Shown: one piece after another, positions 1 through 8,170 of the stretch
Numbering within the stretch: position 1 is the first letter of the stretch
Layout of the letters: the number at the start of each line of letters is the position of its first letter
NCBI GenBank assembly: GCA_910587925.1
Contig: CAJUOC010000008.1
Location: 1 to 64,000 of the forward strand
From: an uncultured Muribaculaceae bacterium
Lineage (GTDB): Bacteria; Bacteroidota; Bacteroidia; Bacteroidales; Muribaculaceae
Length of the DNA: 64,000 nucleotides
Reading direction: 5' to 3'
Translations under genes and position numbers: made by a program
The notes under the pieces: model-generated
Databases searched by the model: none
What the model was told of the DNA's origin: nothing
Seen by the model: only the letters and a program-made list of their open reading frames with translations

Positions 1-1
1 T

Positions 2-68
2 TCAGCGTATCTTTGTAATATTTAACTATTTGGCGTCTTTCGACCAGTAATAGTTACAAACCTGCGCG
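2..68. repeat. Dispersed repeat, copy 1
   Basis: A 67-base stretch nearly identical (one mismatch seen) to positions 57843-57909, 58 kb away. It ends in a TTACAAA core followed by CCTGCGCG, and part of it also occurs inverted at 57704-57752. No gene covers positions 1-242. The copy lies next to the CATGAT decamer array. Confidence 0.85.
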
Positions 69-80
69 GACTATAGGAAT

Positions 81-157
81 CATGGAGAATCATGACAAAT
101 CATGATGCGACATGATAAAACATGATGTCTCATGATGCATCATTTCACATCATGATG
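81..157. repeat. CATGAT decamer array (exact 10-bp phase)
   Basis: The word CAT, usually extended to CATGA or CATGAT, starts at positions 81, 91, 101, 111, 121, 131, 141 and 151. This is an exact 10-bp spacing, one turn of the helix, with unrelated bases between. Similar phased pairs flank the palindromic element near 39.2 kb. Confidence 0.75.
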
Positions 158-180
158 CAGCGCCAGCCATGATACGACGA

Positions 181-222
181 CAGCCCCGGCGCTGCGATAC
201 TGACATCGCGGCGCCGGGGCTG
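181..222 (-). terminator. Stem-loop downstream of tig
   Basis: A GC-rich hairpin with arms at 181-192 and 211-222 lies 20 bases past the tig stop codon. No T-run follows on the minus strand, so this may be an mRNA-end hairpin and not a classical intrinsic terminator. Confidence 0.5.
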
Positions 223-242
223 TGTGTGTCGGCGGCCGGGGA

Positions 243-1619
243 TTATGCCTCGGCTTCGGCCTCGGGCTGGGCGAGCTTGCGGAACTCGTCGAGGCTTACT
301 TCCTTGCTGTCGATGGTGACGGCGGCGCGGATGGCGTCAAACATGGCCATCTCCTCGCACTCGCCCTCGATGCGGCGGCGCAGCTCGCGGTCGGCCAGGA
401 GGCGGCGGGCCATGTCGGCCACGGTCTCGTCGTCCATGTTGTACATGCCGTACTGCTGGAGCTGCTGGCGGGCGATGGAGTTGGCGCGGCTCATCAGGAT
501 TTCCTCGGTGACTTTGACGTCGAGCTTGTCGGTGACGTCGCCCGAGATTACCTCCCACTTGATGCCGGGGAGCATACCGTCGAAGTCTTTCTCGAGGTCT
601 TCGGCGGTGAGGTTGTCATTGACGCGGAGGAGCCACTTCTTCAGAAGCTCGGTGTCGAGCACCACCTTGTCGGCGTATGTCTTCACGAGGTAGTCGTGGG
701 CGTCGCGGTTGAAGAGCTGGAAGGAGTTGGGGGCGAGCTGGGCTGCAATCATGCCGCGCAGGGCCTTGAAGTAGTCTTCCTCGCTGGTGACTTTGTCTTT
801 GCCGAATACATCGTCGTAGAGGTCCTGACCGTGCTCGGCGGGCTTGAGGACGATAATCTCGGAGATGACAAACTCAAAGTCTGACTTGACCTCGGCGGCC
901 TTGTCCTTGTCGATGTTGAGCATCGAGGCGAGCTCGGGGGCGCTGCCGTCGGCGGCCTTGAAGGGGTTGAAGCGCACTTTGTCGCCTACCTTGCTGCCAA
1001 GGAACTTGGCGGCCTCGTCTTTGTCTTTGAAGAGGAAGGGGGCCACGATGCCCGATACCACCTGGATGGCGTCTTCGCTCTCCTTGACGGTGCCGTCTTC
1101 GTTGAGCTCCATGATGGTGCCCTTGATGACAGCCTTGTCGTCGGCCTGCTCGCCGGGCACCTGTGCGCCGAAGCGCTCGCAGAGAGCCTTGTCTTGCTCG
1201 GCCACCATGTCGTCGCTCACGGCGATGGTGTAGAAGGGCAGGGTGACATCCTTGTCGAGCTTGAGGTCGAGCTCGGGCCAGAGAGCCACGTCGTAGCTGA
1301 AGGTGTAGTCGGTCTGGCGCAGGTCGATTTCGGTGGCATCGGTGGGCAGGGGCTGTCCGAGGATGCGGATGTTCTGCTCCTTGATGTAGTCAAACACTGC
1401 GTTGATTACGGTATCGTTGATGGCCTCGCTCTTTACCTCGCGGCCAAAACGCTGGCGCAGCTGGGGCAGGGTGATGTGGCCTTTGCGGAAGCCGGGGATG
1501 GTGTGGTTTTTGCCAATCTGCTTGAGCTTCTCGTTTACTTTTTCGGCGTAGTCGGATTCGGTTACGGCCACGGTGATGACGCCGCGGGCCTCGCCGGTTT
1601 TCTCGAACTTGATGTCCAT
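243..1619 (-). CDS. tig: Trigger factor
   Basis: A 458-residue ribosome-associated chaperone that binds nascent chains at the polypeptide exit tunnel in the cytoplasm. The N-terminal ribosome-binding domain is visible, with the family motif GFRKGH at about residues 43-48 followed by a conserved basic stretch. The middle and long helical C-terminal regions have the length expected of the family. The C-terminus ends in an acidic tail rich in Ala and Glu. The start ATG at 1619 is about 50 bases downstream of a strong Bacteroidetes-type promoter (1670-1700). The gene stands alone, with a hairpin after the stop codon. Identification rests on protein similarity that I recognise. Confidence 0.96.
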   Translation of the reverse strand: MDIKFEKTGEARGVITVAVTESDYAEKVNEKLKQIGKNHTIPGFRKGHITLPQLRQRFGREVKSEAINDTVINAVFDYIKEQNIRILGQPLPTDATEIDLRQTDYTFSYDVALWPELDLKLDKDVTLPFYTIAVSDDMVAEQDKALCERFGAQVPGEQADDKAVIKGTIMELNEDGTVKESEDAIQVVSGIVAPFLFKDKDEAAKFLGSKVGDKVRFNPFKAADGSAPELASMLNIDKDKAAEVKSDFEFVISEIIVLKPAEHGQDLYDDVFGKDKVTSEEDYFKALRGMIAAQLAPNSFQLFNRDAHDYLVKTYADKVVLDTELLKKWLLRVNDNLTAEDLEKDFDGMLPGIKWEVISGDVTDKLDVKVTEEILMSRANSIARQQLQQYGMYNMDDETVADMARRLLADRELRRRIEGECEEMAMFDAIRAAVTIDSKEVSLDEFRKLAQPEAEAEA

Positions 1620-1669
1620 GTCAGGTATATTCTAAGTTTGATTATTAGTCGTATAGTTGAAATTCAGCG

Positions 1670-1700
1670 CAAAGGTACGAAAAATCTCCCATACTGTCAA
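1670..1700 (-). promoter_or_regulatory. Promoter of tig
   Basis: On the minus strand, TACCTTTG (complement of 1670-1677) is preceded after 20 bases by TTG (1698-1700). This matches the Bacteroidetes primary sigma consensus of -33 TTG/TTTG and -7 TAnnTTTG. Confidence 0.75.
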
Positions 1701-1823
1701 TGTATAAACTTCGCGCGAGGACTTAATGTTGTATAAACTAAGTGTGCCTCGTAAATATGGCGGACTGAAAATGGGATTAATTATCTGGGCCTTGCGGCTA
1801 TATAAGACAGAAATCTCGGCGGC

Positions 1824-2321
1824 CTACTGTTTGCGGTATCTTATTGACGTCCGGCCGATGTTGACTATGTAAACACCGGGTGCGAGGCCCGATAGCTCGA
1901 CTCGGTCGGAGGCGAGGAGCTGTCGGCAGAGCACCTTTCGTCCTGTCATGTCAGAGATGATGCATGGGATGCCTTCGCCTGCACCGTATACCTCGATGGT
2001 GTTTCCGTTGAAGCGGATGCCGGGATTCGGACTCGTGATCAAATCTGTAGCCGTCGTCTCGGCGAGGTATTGAAATTTTTCGATATCAGATAATTCGTAC
2101 AGCGGCGCGTCTTGAAGCACCGGAGAGGAGATGTGTAAGTTGTGATTGTCAAGAGCAATTTCCATGCCGGGATGTACGTCGAATGTCGCAGTGGATTTGT
2201 CGGCAAACGACACGAGCAGCAGTCTTTCAGCGCGTAAGCCGACGGCTGTCAATAGTATTGCCGCAACAAGAAGGATGATTTTGGATTTCATGGTGCTGTA
2301 AAAATGGGCGGTCAGTGTCAT
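1824..2321 (-). CDS. Small secreted protein with T9SS-like C-terminal domain
   Basis: 165 residues from the ATG at 2321, which overlaps the upstream CotH stop codon as ATGA. An alternative ATG at 2291 would place the signal peptide (MKSKIILLVAAILL...) at the very N-terminus, so the start is uncertain. The last 70 residues follow the pattern of type IX secretion sorting domains: NGNTIEV, then a Gly-rich turn, ISDMTGRKV, then LAPGVYIVNI, ending in a basic tail. The body before this is only about 80 residues and I do not recognise it. Translational coupling to the CotH gene suggests the two work together at the cell surface. Confidence 0.8.
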   Translation of the reverse strand: MTLTAHFYSTMKSKIILLVAAILLTAVGLRAERLLLVSFADKSTATFDVHPGMEIALDNHNLHISSPVLQDAPLYELSDIEKFQYLAETTATDLITSPNPGIRFNGNTIEVYGAGEGIPCIISDMTGRKVLCRQLLASDRVELSGLAPGVYIVNIGRTSIRYRKQ

Positions 2322-3697
2322 AATTTGGTCTCTATAAGATACTCTATCCGCCGTATTATCCAGTCTTTGAGTTCAGCGATATGCTCATGATAGTCAAAAG
2401 ATGACTCGACAAACACCCATGTGAAATCCTGTGTATTAGACCATACTGTGCCGTTGGATTTGGCTGAAGCCTCAATCAGTCGCGAGTAAGAGTCGATAAA
2501 GTCGAGCAAGTCAGGATATATATCGGTGATGAAATATTGTAGACGAGCCTTATAGGCCTGTTTGAATTCCTCGGTTATCATCAACTGCCTGAACAGGATG
2601 TTGGTCCACAGGCCTTCGGTCGGCGAGTTTTCAATAATTTGTCCGTTGTCGAGCAGTTTTCTGTTGAAGCAGGCGTCAAAGTCCCATAATGGACCTACAT
2701 GATATTTCTCACCCTCGTCAAGCGACTTTTTGTAGATATACACGCTCTTGGGGAAACCAATCTCGCTGTTTTGGCATATATCGCACACCAGTATGTAGTC
2801 AATAAACGAGCTGAGGTCAAATGCATCGAAGGGATGGCGGCCCCGCGACTCTTTTTCGGCTGAGTTGAAGTCGGTCTCCCAGATGTCCATACGAGCTTCG
2901 GGAGTGATGGAGGGGTCTGCTTCATATAGCTCGTCGAAGTCAGGATCCTTGACCATTACCGGCAAATCTCCGTGTGTTGTATGGAATTTGTATTTTTCAT
3001 CAAACTCCACACTCATCTCAAATAATATACCTTTTGTATCATCGATATCCACGCTACCGGAGCTAATCCCCACCTTTTCGGTCATGAGGTAGCTTCCAAT
3101 GTAGTGATTGTTAAGATATACATCGCAGGGCATGTAATGATTGCGGTACTTTATATCTAATCTGTCGGCCAGCCACATCATTATGGCGTTTCTGCAAAGC
3201 GACGGGTCAATATAGTTGGCAAGCAGAACATAGCTTTTGGCCTTGGTAAGGTTGCCGATTTTTGTCTTTTTTGAAAATTTAAGGCGCATAGGTTTTTTTG
3301 GCATCCCCCAGGTGGAATTGCCACGGCCTTTAATCTTTAGCGATGTGGCTTCGAGGTCATCTACCAGGCCGTTGCCTTCTATCGACAACGTAGCGTCAAG
3401 ATATAGCTCCTTATCCCAAAGCATGGTCGCCTCGGGATAGTCATTCAGGTTTATGTATACGGCGGGCACATCCATGCTGCGTATCAGGCATGAGTCAATG
3501 GCGGCTAAAGGTATTTCGTAGCCTTGCGGAGTACGCATCACAAAATCCTTATCATCCAGTGCGTGTGTCAGTGTGAGATTGTTGTCGATGTCGATACGGT
3601 CAAACTTGCGGTCGTTGCGGTATATATTGACGTTTGGCACGGAGGCAGATGCAATCCCTGTGATAAGCGCCATCAGTATGAGGATAGTATGTCGCAT
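2318..3697 (-). CDS. CotH kinase family protein, exported
   Basis: 459 residues from the ATG at 3697, chosen because it begins a clear signal peptide (MRHTILILMALITG...). The open frame continues upstream but that part looks non-coding. CotH-family features are present: the KGRGNSTW segment, a middle segment with LLANYIDPSLCRNA and GSYLMTEKV, and the signature GPLWDFDACF in the C-terminal half. CotH proteins are atypical kinases known from spore coats, and in Bacteroidetes many exported members occur near surface polysaccharide or adhesion genes. The substrate here is unknown. The gene is first in a two-gene unit with the small secreted protein. Confidence 0.87.
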   Translation of the reverse strand: MRHTILILMALITGIASASVPNVNIYRNDRKFDRIDIDNNLTLTHALDDKDFVMRTPQGYEIPLAAIDSCLIRSMDVPAVYINLNDYPEATMLWDKELYLDATLSIEGNGLVDDLEATSLKIKGRGNSTWGMPKKPMRLKFSKKTKIGNLTKAKSYVLLANYIDPSLCRNAIMMWLADRLDIKYRNHYMPCDVYLNNHYIGSYLMTEKVGISSGSVDIDDTKGILFEMSVEFDEKYKFHTTHGDLPVMVKDPDFDELYEADPSITPEARMDIWETDFNSAEKESRGRHPFDAFDLSSFIDYILVCDICQNSEIGFPKSVYIYKKSLDEGEKYHVGPLWDFDACFNRKLLDNGQIIENSPTEGLWTNILFRQLMITEEFKQAYKARLQYFITDIYPDLLDFIDSYSRLIEASAKSNGTVWSNTQDFTWVFVESSFDYHEHIAELKDWIIRRIEYLIETKL

Positions 3698-3734
3698 GTA
3701 GAATAAATATGTGTGCAGGTGTTGGTCGGCTGTG

Positions 3735-3764
3735 CAAAGATAATCAAATCTTTGCGAATGCAAA
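3735..3764 (-). promoter_or_regulatory. Promoter of the CotH gene
   Basis: TATCTTTG (complement of 3735-3742) lies 18 bases downstream of TTTG (complement of 3761-3764), about 38 bases before the start codon at 3697. Confidence 0.6.
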
Positions 3765-3800
3765 ATTGCAGCGTATGACCGGCCGATTGAAGGAGACATG

Positions 3801-3833
3801 AAAAAAGCCGGGCTGCCTTTCCGCAGCCCGGCT
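3801..3833 (-). terminator. Intrinsic terminator of the TPR lipoprotein gene
   Basis: An 11-bp perfect stem (3806-3816 with 3823-3833) around a 6-base loop is followed on the minus strand by six T residues (complement of 3801-3806). It lies 25 bases beyond the stop codon at 3858. Confidence 0.9.
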
Positions 3834-3857
3834 GTATGCATGTTTCCGGCGGTCGAA

Positions 3858-5549
3858 TCAGTTGAGGGCGCGGCTGAGGTTGAAGCCCTTGAACTCGAGG
3901 TCGCGGCGGGCGGCGTCGGCCAGCTTGCTGTCGAGGCGGATTGCCTGGCGCAGGTTGGTGTTGAGCATCGACTCATTGTTGGTGCGGGCGCCCAGTACGG
4001 CCATCAGATAGTAGGTGGTGGCGTCGGGGGTGTTGATCGATGCCAGGGTCTGCTTGGCCTTGCTGTAGTCCTTGGTGAGGATCTGGGCCAGGGCGGCATT
4101 GTTGGTGCGGGAGTCGCCGAAAGCGCGCACGGCGGCGGCGTTGTCGCCGGTCTTGAGGTAGTATACGCCGAGGGCGTCGCCCAGAGCGTCTACACCGGCA
4201 GCGGAGCCGAAGAGGGTGTTGGCCTTGGCATAGTCGCCGTTGAGCATCTCGATGAGGCCGAGGTTCATGGCAGGCTCGGAGCCCTTGCCGGCGAGCTGTG
4301 CGGCGCGGTCAAAGGAGGCCTTGGCTGCGTCGTAGTCGCGGGCGATGTACTGGGTCATGCCCAGGTCGTTCCAGGTGCGGTAGTCGTTGGGGTACAGACG
4401 CACGGCCTGGTCGTAGATTTGCATGCGCTTGGCATTGTCGTCGGTGAGGGTGGCGGCGTAGAGGATTTCCTCGACGGAGAGGGCCTTGGGGTCGGTGGCG
4501 GCCAGGCGGGCGATTTCCTCGTCGCTCTTGCCGATGACGTTGACCGATGCGGTGATGCGGGAGTAGCGCAGCTGGGGCAGTATCTGCTCGGCCAGCTCCT
4601 CAAACACGTTGCTGAGGTTGCGTATCTCGCGCTCGCGCTGCTCGGGGTCTTTTACGGTCGAGAGCACGCTCAGGATGAGGGCCTTGTCCTGGATGTTGCT
4701 CTTGGCCACGAGCTGCTGGAAGCCTTCCCAGTCCTCGGGGGTAAACTGGGCGGTGAGCTCGCCAAACTCGGTGATTTTGTCTTTTTTGAGCTGGCCTTCG
4801 AGGTAGCTCTTGGTGGTGTTCTCGCGGTCCTGGGCCAGGCGGGTGTTAAACTCCATGGTGCCGTCGGGCGAGGCATACGACTTGATGTTGAGCTCCTCGA
4901 GCTGGAGAGTCGAGTCGCCGCGGGTGGCCAGGATTTCCTTGCGGAGCTCGGCCATAGCGTCGGTCTTGAGCTGGTCGGCGCGGATGTTGGCGCGGTTGAT
5001 CAGGAACATGATGTCGGCGGCGTACTTCTCGTTGATGATACGCTGGAAGGCATCGGGGGCGAGGGCGGGGTTGACGCCGGCTGCGTCGGCCAGGGCGGCG
5101 GTGGCGATGACACCGTTGGCCACGGTCACGCGGGGCAGCACATATTTCTTCTTACCCTGCTGTACGGTGAAGCCCAGCTGGAGCTCGCTCTGAGCCATGG
5201 CGGGAGTGTATGCAAAGTTGGCGGGGATGGTGGCGGTGCCGCCGTACTCGTAGGAGATCACGGGAGCGTTGCCGCGCACTTTCTCGCCCTGGAAGGAGTA
5301 TGACTGCGAGGCCACTTCCTGTCCGTCGCCGTACACCAGGTAGGGGGTGACGGTCACTTCGGCGTTTTTCACAAAAAACTTGGCGGGCACCTTGGCGGTA
5401 ACCTGGGCGGGCACGTTCTGGCCTACCAGCTCGAGGGGATTGGGGTTGACGGTAAAGTAGTCGGAGCTGAACTGTCCGAGCTTTTTGCCGCAGGAGCTCA
5501 GCGCGAGGGCTGTCCCGAGGGCTACTACACAGCAAAGTTTACTGTTCAT
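3858..5549 (-). CDS. Lipoprotein with OmpA-like and TPR regions
   Basis: 563 residues from the ATG at 5549, which begins a lipoprotein signal peptide ending in LSSC (Cys20). The frame upstream of this is spurious. About residues 20-170 form a beta-rich domain that recalls surface or envelope lipoproteins. A middle part contains a SYASPDG motif and a following helix, reminiscent of OmpA-like peptidoglycan-binding domains. The last 200 residues contain helical repeats of TPR character (for example DYRTWNDLGMTQYIARDYDAA). Homologues with this architecture are common in Bacteroidales, but their exact role is not known to me. The gene is monocistronic, with its own promoter and terminator. Confidence 0.85.
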   Translation of the reverse strand: MNSKLCCVVALGTALALSSCGKKLGQFSSDYFTVNPNPLELVGQNVPAQVTAKVPAKFFVKNAEVTVTPYLVYGDGQEVASQSYSFQGEKVRGNAPVISYEYGGTATIPANFAYTPAMAQSELQLGFTVQQGKKKYVLPRVTVANGVIATAALADAAGVNPALAPDAFQRIINEKYAADIMFLINRANIRADQLKTDAMAELRKEILATRGDSTLQLEELNIKSYASPDGTMEFNTRLAQDRENTTKSYLEGQLKKDKITEFGELTAQFTPEDWEGFQQLVAKSNIQDKALILSVLSTVKDPEQREREIRNLSNVFEELAEQILPQLRYSRITASVNVIGKSDEEIARLAATDPKALSVEEILYAATLTDDNAKRMQIYDQAVRLYPNDYRTWNDLGMTQYIARDYDAAKASFDRAAQLAGKGSEPAMNLGLIEMLNGDYAKANTLFGSAAGVDALGDALGVYYLKTGDNAAAVRAFGDSRTNNAALAQILTKDYSKAKQTLASINTPDATTYYLMAVLGARTNNESMLNTNLRQAIRLDSKLADAARRDLEFKGFNLSRALN

Positions 5550-5595
5550 ATTGATGAATGTTGGTGTTGAAATGTCACGGTATACGTCGTGAGTG

Positions 5596-5627
5596 CAAAT
5601 GTACATGTTTTTTCGGTAGACTGCAAT
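5596..5627 (-). promoter_or_regulatory. Promoter of the TPR lipoprotein gene
   Basis: TACATTTG (complement of 5596-5603) is preceded after 20 bases by ATTG (complement of 5624-5627). It lies about 47 bases before the start at 5549. Confidence 0.65.
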
Positions 5628-5707
5628 TGGCCGCAGATATTATTTTAATTTTTTTACGCAGGGGGTTAAAATAGGTTGACATGCACTGAAAATCGGCGGA
5701 AATTTGC

Positions 5708-5715
5708 TAACTTTG
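5708..5715 (+). promoter_or_regulatory. -7 element for the lipoprotein-pgk unit
   Basis: TAACTTTG matches the Bacteroidetes -7 consensus and lies 27 bases before the ATG at 5743. I see no good -33 box at the expected distance. Confidence 0.5.
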
Positions 5716-5742
5716 GCGGCACAAAATATATAGACTGATATA

Positions 5743-6681
5743 ATGAATATCTCCGCACGCATCCTGCTCCCGGCCGTGGCCGTGGCTGCAGCCGCCTTTA
5801 CCTCCTGCAACAGCTCCGACTCCGGTGAGACCATCACCACCCAGCAGCTCACCCCGTGCTATGCCGTGGTGACCGACCTGCAGACCAATACCGTGTCGTA
5901 CTGCAACGAGGTCACCTTCAAGCTCGACCTCAACTGGTCAGACGCCACCTCGCAGATAAGCGTGAGCGGCCTGTCGGCCGCCGGCACCACCCTGCCCACT
6001 TTCACCCTGCCCGAGCTGCCCTGGAGCGTCAACGCCACCTCCGACCAGGCTTACGCCGGCTGGGGTACCGTCAAGGCCTCCATGCTCATGGTCACCGCCG
6101 GATATACCGACTACAGCATCTCCAACTTCGCCCTCAACTGGGTCGACCGCCTCAGCATGGGACCCGCCATGGGCGTGCCCGGCCTCTACTGGCCCGGCGC
6201 CGTATACTCCATGACCATCGACGGCCGCTACCGCGTGGTGGGCGCCCGCGCTCCCTACATGCTCTTCGGCAAGACCACCTCGACCGGCCCCGACGGCAAG
6301 TCGTGGGACAATCAGAAGCCTTACTACCAGGTGGCCCTCGACTTTAAAAACATGACCGCCGACCTCCAGATTAACGACGCACAGTTTGTGCAGGGTATGC
6401 CGGCGCAGAACATGCGTTTCCTGGCCGTGCCTATGACAATCGACCCCGCCACCGGAGTCATCTCCATGGCCATCGCCGACAATGCCGAGCTTATCCCCAA
6501 CACCGTAGGCACCGGCGGCACCTATACCCCGCAGCCCGACTTCCCCATCACCGGGCTCACCGCCACCATCGACCCCGCCAAGGGCATGGACATCAACTTT
6601 GACTGCAACGTGCGCAAGAAAGCCGTGTACAACGTGAGCGCATCGGTCAACTACTTCGACTACACAAAACTTAACGACTAA
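5743..6681 (+). CDS. Lipoprotein of unknown function
   Basis: 312 residues with a lipoprotein signal peptide (lipobox FTSC, Cys22). The mature part is rich in Thr, Asn, Gly and aromatic residues, with alternating beta-type segments and no catalytic motif I recognise. It is probably an envelope beta-sandwich lipoprotein restricted to Bacteroidales. Only 18 bases separate it from pgk, so the two are likely co-transcribed, although no functional link to glycolysis is evident. Confidence 0.8.
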   Translation: MNISARILLPAVAVAAAAFTSCNSSDSGETITTQQLTPCYAVVTDLQTNTVSYCNEVTFKLDLNWSDATSQISVSGLSAAGTTLPTFTLPELPWSVNATSDQAYAGWGTVKASMLMVTAGYTDYSISNFALNWVDRLSMGPAMGVPGLYWPGAVYSMTIDGRYRVVGARAPYMLFGKTTSTGPDGKSWDNQKPYYQVALDFKNMTADLQINDAQFVQGMPAQNMRFLAVPMTIDPATGVISMAIADNAELIPNTVGTGGTYTPQPDFPITGLTATIDPAKGMDINFDCNVRKKAVYNVSASVNYFDYTKLND

Positions 6682-6699
6682 GCATAAAACCCAACAAAA

Positions 6700-7950
6700 A
6701 TGGCAAAGATTGACAACTACAACTTCGCCGGCAAGAAGGCCATCGTACGCGTGGACTTCAATGTGCCCCTCGACGAGAACGGCCACATCACCGACGACAC
6801 CCGCATCCGCGGCGCTCTCCCCACTCTCAACAAAATCCTGGCCGACGGCGGCTCGCTCATCATCATGTCGCACATGGGCAAGCCCAAAGGCAAGGTCAAC
6901 CCCAAGATGTCGCTCGGTCAGATCAAAGACGCTGTAGCCAAGGCCCTGGGCCGCGACGTACAGTTTGCCCCCGACTGCGCTACCGCCGACGCCATGGCCG
7001 CCGCCCTCAAGCCCGGTGAGGTGCTCCTGCTCGAGAATCTCCGCTTCCACCCCGAGGAGGAAGGCAAGCCCGTCGGTATCGACAAGGCCGACCCCGCCTA
7101 CGACGCCGCCAAGAAGGAGATGAAGGAGCGTCAGAAGGACTTTGCCAAGCACCTGGCCTCCTACGCCGACGTATATGTCAACGATGCCTTCGGCACCGCT
7201 CACCGCCGTCACGCCTCCACCGCCGTCATCGCTGACTATTTCCCCGCCGGCGAGAAGATGCTCGGCCTGCTCATGGAGAAGGAAGTGACCGCCGTCGACA
7301 ACATCCTCAACAATATCAAGCGCCCCTTCACCGCCATCATGGGCGGCTCCAAGGTGTCGACCAAAATCGGCATCATCGAGAATCTCATGGATAAGGTCGA
7401 CAACCTCATCCTCTGCGGCGGCATGACTTACACCTTTGCCCGCGCTCTGGGCGGCAAGGTGGGTGTGTCTATCTGCGAGGAAGACAAGCTCCAGCTCGCT
7501 CTCGACATCATCGCCAAGGCCAAGGAGAAGGGCGTAAACCTCGTGCTCGGCACCGACTGCGTGGCCGGCGACGCCTTTGACAACAACTGCAACACTCAGA
7601 TATGCTCCGTAATGGACATCCCCGACGGCTGGGAAGGCCTCGACGCAGGCCCCGAGACCCGCAAGGCATTTGAGGCTGCCATCCTGCCCTCGAAGACCAT
7701 CCTCTGGAACGGTCCCGCCGGTGTATTTGAGTTTGACAACTTCACCGCCGGCTCGCGCGCTATCGCCGATGCCATCGTCAAGGCTACCAAAGACGGCGCA
7801 TTCTCGCTCGTCGGCGGCGGCGACTCCGTGGCCTGCATCAACAAGTTTGGCCTGGCCGACGAGGTATCCTACGTATCGACCGGCGGCGGCGCCCTCCTCG
7901 AGGCCATCGAGGGCAAGGTGCTCCCCGGCATCGCAGCCGTAGCAGAGTAA
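6700..7950 (+). CDS. pgk: Phosphoglycerate kinase
   Basis: 416 residues, the normal length of the family. The enzyme transfers phosphate from 1,3-bisphosphoglycerate to ADP in glycolysis, in the cytoplasm. The N-terminal signature RVDFNVPLDENG, the substrate-binding HMGKPKG stretch, the GGSKVSTKI motif of the hinge region and the C-terminal nucleotide-binding GGGDS and STGGGALLE motifs are all present. The gene follows the lipoprotein gene by 18 bases. A repeat array with potential to form a long hairpin follows and may serve as its transcript end. Confidence 0.98.
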   Translation: MAKIDNYNFAGKKAIVRVDFNVPLDENGHITDDTRIRGALPTLNKILADGGSLIIMSHMGKPKGKVNPKMSLGQIKDAVAKALGRDVQFAPDCATADAMAAALKPGEVLLLENLRFHPEEEGKPVGIDKADPAYDAAKKEMKERQKDFAKHLASYADVYVNDAFGTAHRRHASTAVIADYFPAGEKMLGLLMEKEVTAVDNILNNIKRPFTAIMGGSKVSTKIGIIENLMDKVDNLILCGGMTYTFARALGGKVGVSICEEDKLQLALDIIAKAKEKGVNLVLGTDCVAGDAFDNNCNTQICSVMDIPDGWEGLDAGPETRKAFEAAILPSKTILWNGPAGVFEFDNFTAGSRAIADAIVKATKDGAFSLVGGGDSVACINKFGLADEVSYVSTGGGALLEAIEGKVLPGIAAVAE

Positions 7951-7956
7951 TCTCTC

Positions 7957-8165
7957 AAAGTTAAGAGTTAAGAGGGACGAGTCAAGAGGTACGAGGGACG
8001 AGTTAAGAGGTACGAGAGGCGTATGTGTCTTCTCAAACCCTTTTTCTCTCTTCCCGTCCCTCTTAACCCGTCCCTCTTAACTCGTCCCTCTTAACCCGTC
8101 CCTCTTAACTCGTCCCTCTTAACCCGTCCCTCTTAACTCGTCCCTCTTAACCCGTCCCTCGTCCC
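7957..8165. repeat. 14-bp tandem repeat with degenerate inverted copies
   Basis: Seven complete 14-base units of the form CGTCCCTCTTAACY start at 8055, 8069, 8083, 8097, 8111, 8125 and 8139, followed by a partial unit. The last base alternates so that a 28-base period also appears. Positions 7961-8020 hold degenerate copies of the same word in the opposite orientation, so the transcript could fold into a long imperfect hairpin. The array fills the space between pgk and the next ATG, which follows its last unit directly. Confidence 0.9.
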
Positions 8166-8170
8166 TAAAC

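Noticed and set aside
5938..7212. 424-codon minus-strand frame across the lipoprotein and pgk genes
   Set aside because: Antisense shadow of two plus-strand genes with clear motifs.
8055..8165. CRISPR-like array
   Set aside because: Units are contiguous 14-mers with no unique spacers and no cas genes nearby.
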